From positions 1 through 64,000 of the forward strand of contig CALRIT020000020.1 of assembly GCA_943361925.1 (NCBI GenBank): a DNA stretch of 64,000 bases, written 5' to 3'. Within the stretch, counting starts at the first letter, position 1, and each line of letters begins with the position of its first letter. The notes under the pieces are model-generated. The model saw only the letters and a program-made list of their open reading frames with translations, did no database searches and was not told where the DNA came from. Positions 1-8,032 of this stretch are shown in pieces. Source of the stretch: CAISCU01 sp943361925. Its GTDB lineage: Bacteria > Bacteroidota > Bacteroidia > UKL13-3. A program made the translations under genes and the position numbers.

Positions 1-130
1 CTACTGCTCCTAAATCTCTATGAAGTTTATGGATAATCATTCTTTTGATTTTGTTAGTAACATCAAAAGAAGTCCAGGTAAGTGGTTTGTTAACAAGAAT
101 GACAGAGCCATTCTCTAAGTCAATTGGCAT
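1..130 (-). CDS. truB: tRNA pseudouridine(55) synthase TruB, N-terminal fragment
   Basis: The reverse strand encodes 43 residues starting MPIDLENGSVILVNKP and continuing LTWTSFDVTNKIKR before the window ends. This VNKPxxWTSFDVxxKIK segment is the conserved N-terminus of TruB, which makes pseudouridine 55 in the T-loop of tRNAs; the catalytic Asp of the GxLDxxA motif lies outside the window. The ATG is at 128-130, five bases after the uppP stop codon, so it is the downstream gene of the ftsX-DUF3098-uppP-truB run. The frame is open to the window edge, so truncation here is only the window boundary. Confidence 0.85.
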   Translation of the reverse strand, partial: MPIDLENGSVILVNKPLTWTSFDVTNKIKRMIIHKLHRDLGAV

Positions 131-135
131 TTATC

Positions 136-924
136 TTATAAAATTTGAAGTTCGTAGCCGGCAAAATACAATGCAAGGATTATGCTACCTACTATGATTC
201 TATACCAACCAAAAACTTTAAATCCATTTTTTGTTAAAAATGCAATGAAGCCTTTAATAGCAATTAATGCTACTATAAAAGCAACAATATTTCCTATCAT
301 TAAAACAGGAATATTATCTGCATTAAATCCAAATTCTTTGTGGTACTTTAACATTTTATATCCTGTTGCAGCAAACATTGTAGGTACTGCCAAAAAGAAT
401 GAGAACTCAGCAGCAGCTTTTCTGGTAAGCTTTTGAGATAAGCCTCCAATAATGGTTGCAGCAGAACGCGACACTCCTGGAATCATAGCAATAACTTGAA
501 AAAAACCAATCGTTAATGCTTTCTTCCAGGTTACTTCATCATCATTGGAATTTTCATTATCAAGCCATTTATCTATAAACAATAATAATATTCCACCCAA
601 TAATAATGATATCGCAACAACGATAACATTCTCTAAAAGTGAATCAATAAAATCATTTAATAAAAAGCCTAAAACTGCTGCTGGTAAAAACGCAATTGCA
701 AGTTTTAAATAAAAATCAAAGGTTTGAAAGAATCGTTTCCAATACAAAACTATAACTGAAAGGATAGCTCCAAACTGAATTGCAACAGTAAACATCTTTA
801 CGAATTCGTCTGATTGAATTCCTAAAATTGATGATGCAATTATCATGTGTCCAGTAGAAGATACCGGCAAATATTCAGTAATTCCCTCAACAATAGCGAG
901 AATAACAGCCTCTAATATTCCCAT
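136..924 (-). CDS. uppP: Undecaprenyl-diphosphatase UppP (BacA family)
   Basis: A 262-residue polytopic inner-membrane protein that dephosphorylates undecaprenyl diphosphate, recycling the lipid carrier for peptidoglycan and polysaccharide synthesis. Both family signatures are visible: EGITEYLPVSSTGH at residues 13-26 (Glu17 and the Ser/His cluster) and PGVSRSAATI near residue 150, which together form the active site. About seven hydrophobic segments fit the BacA fold. The length is normal for the family. Its ATG overlaps the DUF3098 stop by one base (TAATG), indicating translational coupling, and truB follows five bases after its stop. The enzyme also gives bacitracin tolerance in other bacteria; that is family knowledge, not shown here. 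Confidence 0.95.
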   Translation of the reverse strand: MGILEAVILAIVEGITEYLPVSSTGHMIIASSILGIQSDEFVKMFTVAIQFGAILSVIVLYWKRFFQTFDFYLKLAIAFLPAAVLGFLLNDFIDSLLENVIVVAISLLLGGILLLFIDKWLDNENSNDDEVTWKKALTIGFFQVIAMIPGVSRSAATIIGGLSQKLTRKAAAEFSFFLAVPTMFAATGYKMLKYHKEFGFNADNIPVLMIGNIVAFIVALIAIKGFIAFLTKNGFKVFGWYRIIVGSIILALYFAGYELQIL

Positions 925-1163
925 TATTCAGCTTTACTTTTACGCATTATTGCGAAAATGCCAACTACAAATCCACTTAAAACAACAATAGGTGCTAAGG
1001 TTAATTTTCTGAAATCAAAAATATCCTCAGAGCCTGTCATTAAAGCAAATCCTACAAAAATAATTGCAACTGAAGCAATCATTAACATGTAATTTTCTTT
1101 ACCAAAAATGAAGCTTTGGTTGCCTGAAATGTCTTTTTTAGGTTTTAAATTTTCTTTACTCAT
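924..1163 (-). CDS. DUF3098 small membrane protein
   Basis: A 79-residue protein with a charged N-terminus followed by two hydrophobic segments (about residues 26-43 and 54-72) with a short linker containing GSEDIFDFRKLTLAP. Size, topology and position between ftsX and uppP match the DUF3098 family of Bacteroidota, which has no assigned function. It sits 26 bases after ftsX and overlaps uppP by one base, so it is almost certainly co-transcribed with cell-envelope genes. A structural or regulatory link with FtsX or UppP is an inference from this conserved order only. Confidence 0.8.
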   Translation of the reverse strand: MSKENLKPKKDISGNQSFIFGKENYMLMIASVAIIFVGFALMTGSEDIFDFRKLTLAPIVVLSGFVVGIFAIMRKSKAE

Positions 1164-1189
1164 GGTTGCAATATCTGTTAAACAAGGAA

Positions 1190-2041
1190 TTAATACAAAT
1201 CTTCTATTTTGGTGTTGAGATACCTTTTGGTACTTAACCAGCTGCTAAACATACTCATACCTATTCCAAGTACCAATAAAAAAACGAACAATAAAAAGAA
1301 TTTTCCGGTATCATACAATTGTTCTATCGATGGAATCCAAAGTGGTAAGGCATTCAAAATACTCATTAAAATAGCCAATGAAATAGCCCAACCGAAGAAT
1401 CCATTTCTTACAGATCTCCAAACAAATGGCTTAATTATAAACCAATGAGTTGCTCCTACCAATTGCATACTTTTAATAGCAAATCTTTGTGCATACAAAT
1501 TTAATCTCACCGTATTATTGATTAATATGGCTGAAATTATTGCAAATAAAAGTGACAATCCTATTAAGACCACGCCTATTGATTTAATATTAGATGATGC
1601 TTGTTCAAAAACTGTTCTTTGGTAACTCACTTCGATAACCATTGGAATTTGCTTTAATACACCTTCTATCCTATTAAGTTCATCGGAACCTGTAAAATCT
1701 TCTTTTAATTTTATTTGAAATGATGGCATCAAAGGATTAAATCCCAAAAAACTAATAAAATCCTGCCCAATTTCTCTACTAAAATCTGCTGCTGCTTGTT
1801 CTTTACTGATGAATTTCAGCTCTTTTGCAAAGTTTTCAGTCTGAATTTTTTGCTGAATCTGATTTATTTGCTCCTGACTAATATTTTCATTTAAAAACAA
1901 TTGTACCACCATATTTTCTTTAATGGCAGTACCCAGTTTTAACGATTGAATCATCAGAATACCCAATAAACCAAGCATTAACAGAACCATAGAGATACTT
2001 AGTATGGCCGAAATATAACTGACTCTTCTTCTTTGTTTCAT
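1190..2041 (-). CDS. ftsX: Cell division ABC permease FtsX
   Basis: FtsX-family permease, which with the ATPase FtsE controls peptidoglycan hydrolases at the division site. The protein has an Arg-rich N-terminus (KQRRRVSYIS), a first membrane span, a periplasmic domain of about 110 residues, and three C-terminal spans with a VRLNLYAQRFAIKSMQLVGA cytoplasmic segment typical of FtsX. The frame is open to an ATG at 2066-2068 (292 aa), but that codon lies inside a promoter-like TATTTTTG (2066-2073, reverse strand). I therefore prefer the ATG at 2039-2041, giving 283 aa. No ftsE is adjacent. The gene heads the run into DUF3098, uppP and truB. Confidence 0.9.
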   Translation of the reverse strand: MKQRRRVSYISAILSISMVLLMLGLLGILMIQSLKLGTAIKENMVVQLFLNENISQEQINQIQQKIQTENFAKELKFISKEQAAADFSREIGQDFISFLGFNPLMPSFQIKLKEDFTGSDELNRIEGVLKQIPMVIEVSYQRTVFEQASSNIKSIGVVLIGLSLLFAIISAILINNTVRLNLYAQRFAIKSMQLVGATHWFIIKPFVWRSVRNGFFGWAISLAILMSILNALPLWIPSIEQLYDTGKFFLLFVFLLVLGIGMSMFSSWLSTKRYLNTKIEDLY

Positions 2042-2065
2042 CGTAAAAACGCAATTTATAGCTAA

Positions 2066-2073
2066 CAAAAATA
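2066..2073 (-). promoter_or_regulatory. Candidate -7 element for ftsX
   Basis: Reverse-strand TATTTTTG matches the Bacteroidota -7 consensus TAnnTTTG exactly and sits 25 bases before the ftsX ATG preferred here. No good TTG -33 element is found at the usual 17-23 base spacing, so this is weaker than the leuS promoter on the other strand. Confidence 0.35.
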
Positions 2074-2104
2074 CACCCTAAGCCAAGCAAAATAAAAATC
2101 CAAA

Positions 2105-2135
2105 TTGGAAAAGCCTCAACATGCGTCTATTTTTG
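2105..2135 (+). promoter_or_regulatory. Candidate leuS promoter
   Basis: TTG (2105-2107), a 20-base spacer and TATTTTTG (2128-2135) fit the Bacteroidota housekeeping promoter pattern TTG-N17-23-TAnnTTTG. Transcription would begin near 2141, about 22 bases ahead of the leuS ATG at 2163. This rules against the longer leuS reading that starts at 2121, inside the promoter. Confidence 0.5.
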
Positions 2136-2162
2136 CAGACTTTAAAAACCAGATTCAGATAT

Positions 2163-5132
2163 ATGAGCAAAGAATACAAGCATTCGGAAATTGAAAGTAA
2201 GTGGCAACAATATTGGAATGAAAATCAGACTTATAAAGTTGAAGAAGATTCTTCAAAACCCAAATTCTATGTGCTTGATATGTTCCCTTATCCTAGTGGT
2301 GCAGGTTTACATGTAGGACATCCACTGGGTTATATTGCTTCTGATATTTATAGTAGGTATAAAAAACTTAAAGGATTTAATGTTTTACATCCAATGGGTT
2401 ACGATGCATTTGGTTTGCCGGCTGAACAATATGCAATTCAAACAGGTCAACATCCTGCAATAACAACTAAAGAAAATATTGCTCGTTACCGTGAACAATT
2501 AGATAAAATTGGATTTTGTTATGACTGGTCTCGTCAGGTAAAAACTTCTGAACCGGAATATTATAAATGGACTCAATGGATTTTTCTGAAATTGTTCCAT
2601 TCTTGGTACAATCCTATCAGTAACAAAGCTGAAGGTATTGATATTTTGATTAAAAGATTTGAAGAAAATGGATGTTTAGGCACCTCAGATCAAATCTTAA
2701 CAGGTGGCATTGAGACCAATGTTGAGGCCTTTACTTCAGAAGAGTGGAAATCATATTCTGAAAAACAAAAAGAAGCTGTTTTAATGAATTTCAGATTGGC
2801 ATATTTAGCTGAAAGTTATGTAAACTGGTGTCCAGCGTTAGGAACTGTTTTAGCCAATGATGAAGTAAAAGAAGGTGTAAGTGAAAGAGGTGGTTATCCT
2901 GTCGAAAGGAAATTGATGATGCAATGGAGCCTTCGTATTACTGCTTATTCTGACAGATTGCTTCAAGGATTAGATTCATTAGATTGGACCGACTCATTAA
3001 AGGAAGCACAAAGAAACTGGATTGGCAAAAGCACCGGAGCTTCTGTATTTTTTGCAGTTAAAGGTTCTGATAAAAAAATTGAAGTTTTTACAACCAGACC
3101 TGATACTTTATATGGCGTAAGTTATGTTACACTTGCTCCTGAACATGAATGGGTTTCTGAATTAACTACTAGCGATAATAAAACTGCTGTTGATGAATAC
3201 GTTACTTATGCTAAAAACAGAAGTGAACGTGAAAGAATGGCTGATGTAAAAAAAGTAAGTGGTCAGTTTACAGGTTCATTTGCGATTCATCCTTTTACTG
3301 GGCAAGAAATTCCAATCTGGATTGGAGATTATGTTTTAGCAGGTTACGGAACAGGAGCTGTAATGGCTGTTCCTGCTCATGATAGCAGAGATTTTGCTTT
3401 TGCTAAACATTTCAATTTACCTATTATTCAAGTTATTGAAACTCCTTCAAGTCATGATTTAAACCAAGCTTCATGGGATGAAAAATCAGGTAAATTAATT
3501 AACTCAGAGTTTCTTAATGGCTTAGAAGTTAAAGAAGCTATCTATACTTGTATCAAACATTTAGAGGAAAACGGCTCAGGAAAAGGTAAAACCAATTTCA
3601 GGTTAAGGGATGCTATTTTTGGCAGACAACGTTATTGGGGAGAACCAATTCCTATTTATTATAAAGATGGAATTGCATATCCTTTAAGTGAAGATGAATT
3701 GCCATTGTTGTTACCTGAGGTTGACAAATACCTTCCTACAGAAACAGGCGAACCACCTTTAGGAAGAGCAAAAGACTGGAAGTACAAAGGTGAATACGAT
3801 TATGAATTAAGCACCATGCCGGGTTGGGCAGGAAGTTCATGGTACTTTTTGAGGTATATGAATCCTACAAACCAAACTGAATTTGCTTCAAAAGAAAGTC
3901 TTAACTATTGGCAACAAGTTGATTTATATTTAGGAGGAAGTGAACATGCAACAGGACATTTATTGTATGTACGTTTCTGGACAAAATTCCTTTTTGATTT
4001 GGGTTTAATTCCTACTGATGAACCGGCTAAAAAGCTGATTAATCAAGGAATGATTCAAGGCACTTCAGAAAAATTAAGGAAGATTGAACCAAGTCGTTCA
4101 AGATTATATAATGTAGTAACCATCAATAATGATAAAGGTGAAGCAGTTGATTCATTTTATGAATTAATAATCAATGGTAAACAATATAAGTTTTCTTCTC
4201 GCCCTTCTGATTTGTTTATCAGTGAAAATGCATTGAAGTATTTTGAAACAGAAAACCCAAGTTTCTCTTCTTCAAATATTGATGTGAATTATGTTGAAAA
4301 AGCTGTTGTAAAATATCCTGAATTCATCAAAGCTCATCATTATGAAAATGCAGTGTTTCTTACTGCTGGCGGGTTTTATCACAAGGGTGAATTTACTTCT
4401 TTTAACAACAATGAATCAGAACAAATTATCTGTTTTCAGGAAGTTGAAAAAATGTCGAAATCGAAATACAATGTTGTAACGCCTGATACCATTGTTGAAA
4501 ATTTTGGTGCCGATACCCTGCGTTTATACGAAATGTTTTTAGGTCCTTTAGAACAAAGCAAACCTTGGAGTACACAAGGAATAGAAGGTGTTTCAAGGTT
4601 CCTTAAAAAGTTATGGCGTTTGTTTTTTAATGCTGAAGGTGAATTACAAATCAGTTATGAACCTGCTCCAAAACCGGCATTAAAAAGTCTTCATAAAACC
4701 ATTAAAAAGGTTGCTGAAGATATTGAAAACTTCTCATTTAATACCTCAGTAAGTACATTTATGATTTGCGTAAATGAACTAACTGAATTGAAATCAAATC
4801 ACTTTGAAGTATTAAGAGATTTAATCATTGTAATGAATCCTTATGCTCCACATATTACTGAGGAATTGTGGAATAAACTTGGTAACAATGATAGTATCAG
4901 CAAAGCAAGTTATCCTGTGTTTAATCCTGAGTATTTAATAGAAGATTCTTTCTCCTATCCTATTTCAATCAATGGTAAACACAGAACCAATATTGAATTC
5001 AGTTTACAAGCCGATGCCAAAGAAATTGAAGCATCTGTTTTAGCTGATGAAATCGTTCAAAACTGGCTCAAAGGTGAAAGTCCAAAGAAAGTAATTTTTG
5101 TTAAAGGAAAGATTGTGAATATCGTTTTATAA
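2163..5132 (+). CDS. leuS: Leucine--tRNA ligase
   Basis: Class I aminoacyl-tRNA synthetase charging tRNA-Leu in the cytoplasm. The HIGH-type motif appears as GAGLHVGHPLGY in the first 60 residues, the CP1 editing domain follows (ERGGYPVERKLMMQW precedes it and TTRPDTLYG lies within it), and KMSKSKYNVV marks the second ATP-binding motif. The C-terminus carries the helical anticodon-binding domain. At 989 aa it is longer than the usual 800-950 aa; part of the excess is a segment of about 110 residues between GMIQG and the KMSKS loop. The frame is open to 2121, but MSKEYKHSEIE at 2163 matches family N-termini and lies correctly downstream of the promoter. Confidence 0.97.
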   Translation: MSKEYKHSEIESKWQQYWNENQTYKVEEDSSKPKFYVLDMFPYPSGAGLHVGHPLGYIASDIYSRYKKLKGFNVLHPMGYDAFGLPAEQYAIQTGQHPAITTKENIARYREQLDKIGFCYDWSRQVKTSEPEYYKWTQWIFLKLFHSWYNPISNKAEGIDILIKRFEENGCLGTSDQILTGGIETNVEAFTSEEWKSYSEKQKEAVLMNFRLAYLAESYVNWCPALGTVLANDEVKEGVSERGGYPVERKLMMQWSLRITAYSDRLLQGLDSLDWTDSLKEAQRNWIGKSTGASVFFAVKGSDKKIEVFTTRPDTLYGVSYVTLAPEHEWVSELTTSDNKTAVDEYVTYAKNRSERERMADVKKVSGQFTGSFAIHPFTGQEIPIWIGDYVLAGYGTGAVMAVPAHDSRDFAFAKHFNLPIIQVIETPSSHDLNQASWDEKSGKLINSEFLNGLEVKEAIYTCIKHLEENGSGKGKTNFRLRDAIFGRQRYWGEPIPIYYKDGIAYPLSEDELPLLLPEVDKYLPTETGEPPLGRAKDWKYKGEYDYELSTMPGWAGSSWYFLRYMNPTNQTEFASKESLNYWQQVDLYLGGSEHATGHLLYVRFWTKFLFDLGLIPTDEPAKKLINQGMIQGTSEKLRKIEPSRSRLYNVVTINNDKGEAVDSFYELIINGKQYKFSSRPSDLFISENALKYFETENPSFSSSNIDVNYVEKAVVKYPEFIKAHHYENAVFLTAGGFYHKGEFTSFNNNESEQIICFQEVEKMSKSKYNVVTPDTIVENFGADTLRLYEMFLGPLEQSKPWSTQGIEGVSRFLKKLWRLFFNAEGELQISYEPAPKPALKSLHKTIKKVAEDIENFSFNTSVSTFMICVNELTELKSNHFEVLRDLIIVMNPYAPHITEELWNKLGNNDSISKASYPVFNPEYLIEDSFSYPISINGKHRTNIEFSLQADAKEIEASVLADEIVQNWLKGESPKKVIFVKGKIVNIVL

Positions 5133-5153
5133 ATCTAAAGATTAAATAATCCA

Positions 5154-5190
5154 ACAAAAAAGCCCGAGACAATGTCACGGGCTTTTTTGT
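5154..5190. terminator. Bidirectional terminator between leuS and the CBS-like gene
   Basis: GCCCG (5162-5166) pairs with CGGGC (5178-5182) around an 11-base loop, and the stem is extended by an A-tract on the left and a T-tract on the right. It therefore gives a U-run in both directions and can stop the two convergent genes. Confidence 0.8.
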
Positions 5191-5243
5191 TATATCGATA
5201 AATTATATTTTATCTAATCGGGTTTTATTGGATGCACAGATTT

Positions 5244-6602
5244 TTAAATCGCTTCAATCAAATCTTGTCTGGTTATAATATGAACATCTCCCATTAAGTC
5301 TTTTACAAGAACCGCAGCATTGTCTTTTGTAATCAAACGACTTACTTCTTCCATAGATGCATCCGGACTAACAAACGGGAAGCTTGCAGACATCAATGAA
5401 TCTACAGTTTTTGATTTGATATCATGTCCTTCCATAATGCTATTGAACAATTGGGTATCGTTTAAAGAACCTGTGAATTCACCAGCAGCATTTGTTACAG
5501 GAACTTGTGATATAAAGAACTTACGCATCATTCTGGTTGCAGCATCAATGGTATCAGTTTCTTTTACTGTAATTAACTTTTGGTGTTTATGACTTTCAAT
5601 CAAATGAATTGCTTTAGTTTGTTCATTCGATAAGAAACCACGATCGCGCATCCAATCATCATTAAACATTTTTCCAAGGTAACGAGTACCATGATCATGG
5701 AAGATAACTACCACTACATCATCCTTTTTAAACATATGACGCATTTGCAATAAACCCGCCATAGCTGAGCCCGCAGAGTTACCTGCAAAGATTCCTTCCT
5801 CACGAGGAATTCTTCTTGTCATCACAGCTGCATCTTTATCAGTCACTTTTTCAAAATGGTCAATGACATTAAAATCTACATTCTGTGGTAAGAAGTCTTC
5901 ACCAATTCCTTCAGTGATATAAGGATAAATTTCATCCTTATCAAAAATGCCTGTCTCTTTGTATTTTTTGAAAACAGAACCATAAGTATCAATACCTAAA
6001 ATCTTGATATTTGGATTCTTCTCTTTTAAATATTTTCCGGTACCACAAATAGTTCCGCCCGTTCCAACACCAACTACCAAATGTGTAATTTTACCTTCAG
6101 TTTGCTCCCAGATTTCCGGTCCGGTGCTTTCATAATGTGCTGCAGAATTCGATAAATTATCATACTGATTTGGTTTCCATGAATTAGGAATATCTCTTAC
6201 CAAACGAGATGAAACTGAATAATATGAGCGTGGATCTTCAGGGTCAACATCAGTAGGACAAACAATAACTTCAGCTCCAAATGCTTTTAATGCATCTACT
6301 TTTTCTTTGCTTTGTTTATCTGTAGTAGTGAAAATGCAACGATATCCTTTGATTACAGCCGCAATAGCCAATCCCATTCCTGTGTTTCCACTTGTACCTT
6401 CAATAATGGTATAACCAGGTTTTAAACGACCATCCTTTTCAGCATCTTCAATCATTTTAAGAGCCATACGGTCTTTAATTGAATTACCGGGATTAGTCGT
6501 TTCAACTTTTGCAAGAACTGTACAAGGCAGTTCTCTGGTAATTTTATTGATTTGAACAAGTGGCGTATTACCAATTGTTTCAAGAATATTTTTGCTCCAC
6601 AT
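5244..6602 (-). CDS. Cystathionine beta-synthase-like PLP enzyme with C-terminal CBS pair
   Basis: Fold-type II PLP enzyme of the cysteine synthase/cystathionine beta-synthase family. The N-terminus has IGNTPLVQ, the PLP lysine in NPGNSIKDRMA, the substrate loop GTSGNTGMG and the phosphate-binding GVGTGGTICGTGK. The last 120 residues form a tandem CBS-domain module, which in relatives senses adenosyl ligands. It probably condenses serine or O-acetylserine with homocysteine or sulfide; which reaction cannot be told from sequence. There is no N-terminal haem domain. The frame extends to 6626, but MWSKNILETIGNTP (ATG at 6600-6602) matches family N-termini. It lies 29 bases after the flippase gene on the same strand. 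Confidence 0.85.
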   Translation of the reverse strand: MWSKNILETIGNTPLVQINKITRELPCTVLAKVETTNPGNSIKDRMALKMIEDAEKDGRLKPGYTIIEGTSGNTGMGLAIAAVIKGYRCIFTTTDKQSKEKVDALKAFGAEVIVCPTDVDPEDPRSYYSVSSRLVRDIPNSWKPNQYDNLSNSAAHYESTGPEIWEQTEGKITHLVVGVGTGGTICGTGKYLKEKNPNIKILGIDTYGSVFKKYKETGIFDKDEIYPYITEGIGEDFLPQNVDFNVIDHFEKVTDKDAAVMTRRIPREEGIFAGNSAGSAMAGLLQMRHMFKKDDVVVVIFHDHGTRYLGKMFNDDWMRDRGFLSNEQTKAIHLIESHKHQKLITVKETDTIDAATRMMRKFFISQVPVTNAAGEFTGSLNDTQLFNSIMEGHDIKSKTVDSLMSASFPFVSPDASMEEVSRLITKDNAAVLVKDLMGDVHIITRQDLIEAI

Positions 6603-6631
6603 ACCCTGCGAAGGTAAAATTTTCAAGCAAT

Positions 6632-7975
6632 TTAAAAAGAAGCTAAATCAGGTAAACTGAAATTCAAGCTTAAAACATAAGCTACTATGGTAATTATAGA
6701 GTATAATATCAACTCACCAATTGGAGTATATTTTTTAACATCAACTCCTTGAGTTTTGCAGTAAATCACTAACATTATCTTCTCAATTATGTAAGAAATT
6801 ACTGTAGCATATGCAATTCCTCTAAGACCTAAACCAAGTTGAACAAACCAAAAAGATAAAATTAAATTGATGATTAAATAATTGGTTGATATCAAATAAA
6901 ATACCCTGTTTTTCATCAAACCCATAATAACTGTTTGAGGGAAAATCATCCTGCTTATAATCAATAATAGATAAATATTAAATACCTGATATCCTTCAAC
7001 CAAATCTTTGTTATAAGCCAATTGAAACAAATACTTACTGGTAAAAATCAATAATATAGTAGCAGGAAATAACCAGCGCATGAGCCTTCTCGAAGATTGT
7101 TTTAAACGCTTTAATCCCTCTTCCAGCTGACCTTCTTTATTTAAATTGGCAATTTCACCACTATAAATATTACTCAATGAATTGGCTAGAATTAAAAATA
7201 TAGGAAGTTCTTTTGATGCATACCTGAAAATAGCAAAATCAACCTTACTGAAATAATAACTTACAATATAACTATTGATATAATCCATACTGCCGGCCAA
7301 TAATATGCTGAACATGAATGGAGTCACTTTCTTCATGAAGTCAAGAATCAACCTTGTATGGATGGTGATTGTTGAATACTTCATCAATAAAATGATGGTA
7401 TAATTGAATTTAACCAATGATAATATCAACCATAAATTAATAGCTAGATTTAAAGTTTGCCTGTTAAAAATTGGCCAACACAACAATAAAATCTGTGCTA
7501 AAAATGTGAGTGAACCCCAAATAATTAATGAACGATATTTCTCTTTTAGGTAGAAAATATAATCTGCCAAATAACTCGGAGTATTCAAAAAAATCACGAT
7601 TGCAAACATCTGGTAAAGGTCTTTATCTTCAGGATTAAAATACCCTGTTACAAAAGCTGCAATCCCTGCCAGCAAAGAGAAAAACGTGAGTAAGACAAAA
7701 GCATTAAAGAGTATCCTTTTTTGCTTTTCTTCTGAACTTGAACTGTAAAATGGAATCAGGGTATTGGTGATACTCGATACCCAAAACCAGGTTAAACTGC
7801 CACTTAATAAAAGTAACATTTCGTACCTGCTAATAATTAAAGTTCCATAACCACCCGAATATTGGTAGTAAGTTATTTTAGCGAGAAGAATTGATATAAG
7901 GAAAAAGGCTCCAAATCTCAGAAACTGAAAAATTTGAAGACTGTTGTATTTATTTAATGTGAATGATTTAAACAA
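6632..7975 (-). CDS. Wzx-like polysaccharide flippase (MOP superfamily)
   Basis: A 447-residue membrane protein with about twelve hydrophobic segments and few charged residues apart from loops such as LKRLKQSSRRLMRW. The pattern, and the repeat of an N-terminal six-helix unit in the C-half, fit the polysaccharide-export branch of the MOP exporter superfamily, which flips lipid-linked sugars or related lipids. It is isolated from the polysaccharide locus at 20-36 kb and lies between a copper ATPase and a CBS-like enzyme, all on one strand, so its substrate is unknown. A second flippase gene (30760-32115) belongs to the main locus. Confidence 0.65.
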   Translation of the reverse strand: MFKSFTLNKYNSLQIFQFLRFGAFFLISILLAKITYYQYSGGYGTLIISRYEMLLLLSGSLTWFWVSSITNTLIPFYSSSSEEKQKRILFNAFVLLTFFSLLAGIAAFVTGYFNPEDKDLYQMFAIVIFLNTPSYLADYIFYLKEKYRSLIIWGSLTFLAQILLLCWPIFNRQTLNLAINLWLILSLVKFNYTIILLMKYSTITIHTRLILDFMKKVTPFMFSILLAGSMDYINSYIVSYYFSKVDFAIFRYASKELPIFLILANSLSNIYSGEIANLNKEGQLEEGLKRLKQSSRRLMRWLFPATILLIFTSKYLFQLAYNKDLVEGYQVFNIYLLLIISRMIFPQTVIMGLMKNRVFYLISTNYLIINLILSFWFVQLGLGLRGIAYATVISYIIEKIMLVIYCKTQGVDVKKYTPIGELILYSIITIVAYVLSLNFSLPDLASF

Positions 7976-8032
7976 TAGTCCTTTACCTCTTAAACCTCAA
8001 ATATATAAAAAGATCGCTTTTTTAAAAGCTTC

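Noticed and set aside
2121..2162. 14-residue N-terminal extension of LeuRS
   Set aside because: The ATG at 2121 lies between the -33 and -7 boxes of the predicted leuS promoter, and the extension does not resemble LeuRS N-termini.
8016..8029. GCTTTTTTAAAAGC hairpin after copA as a terminator
   Set aside because: The loop would be two to four bases of A/T in AT-rich DNA; too weak to call.
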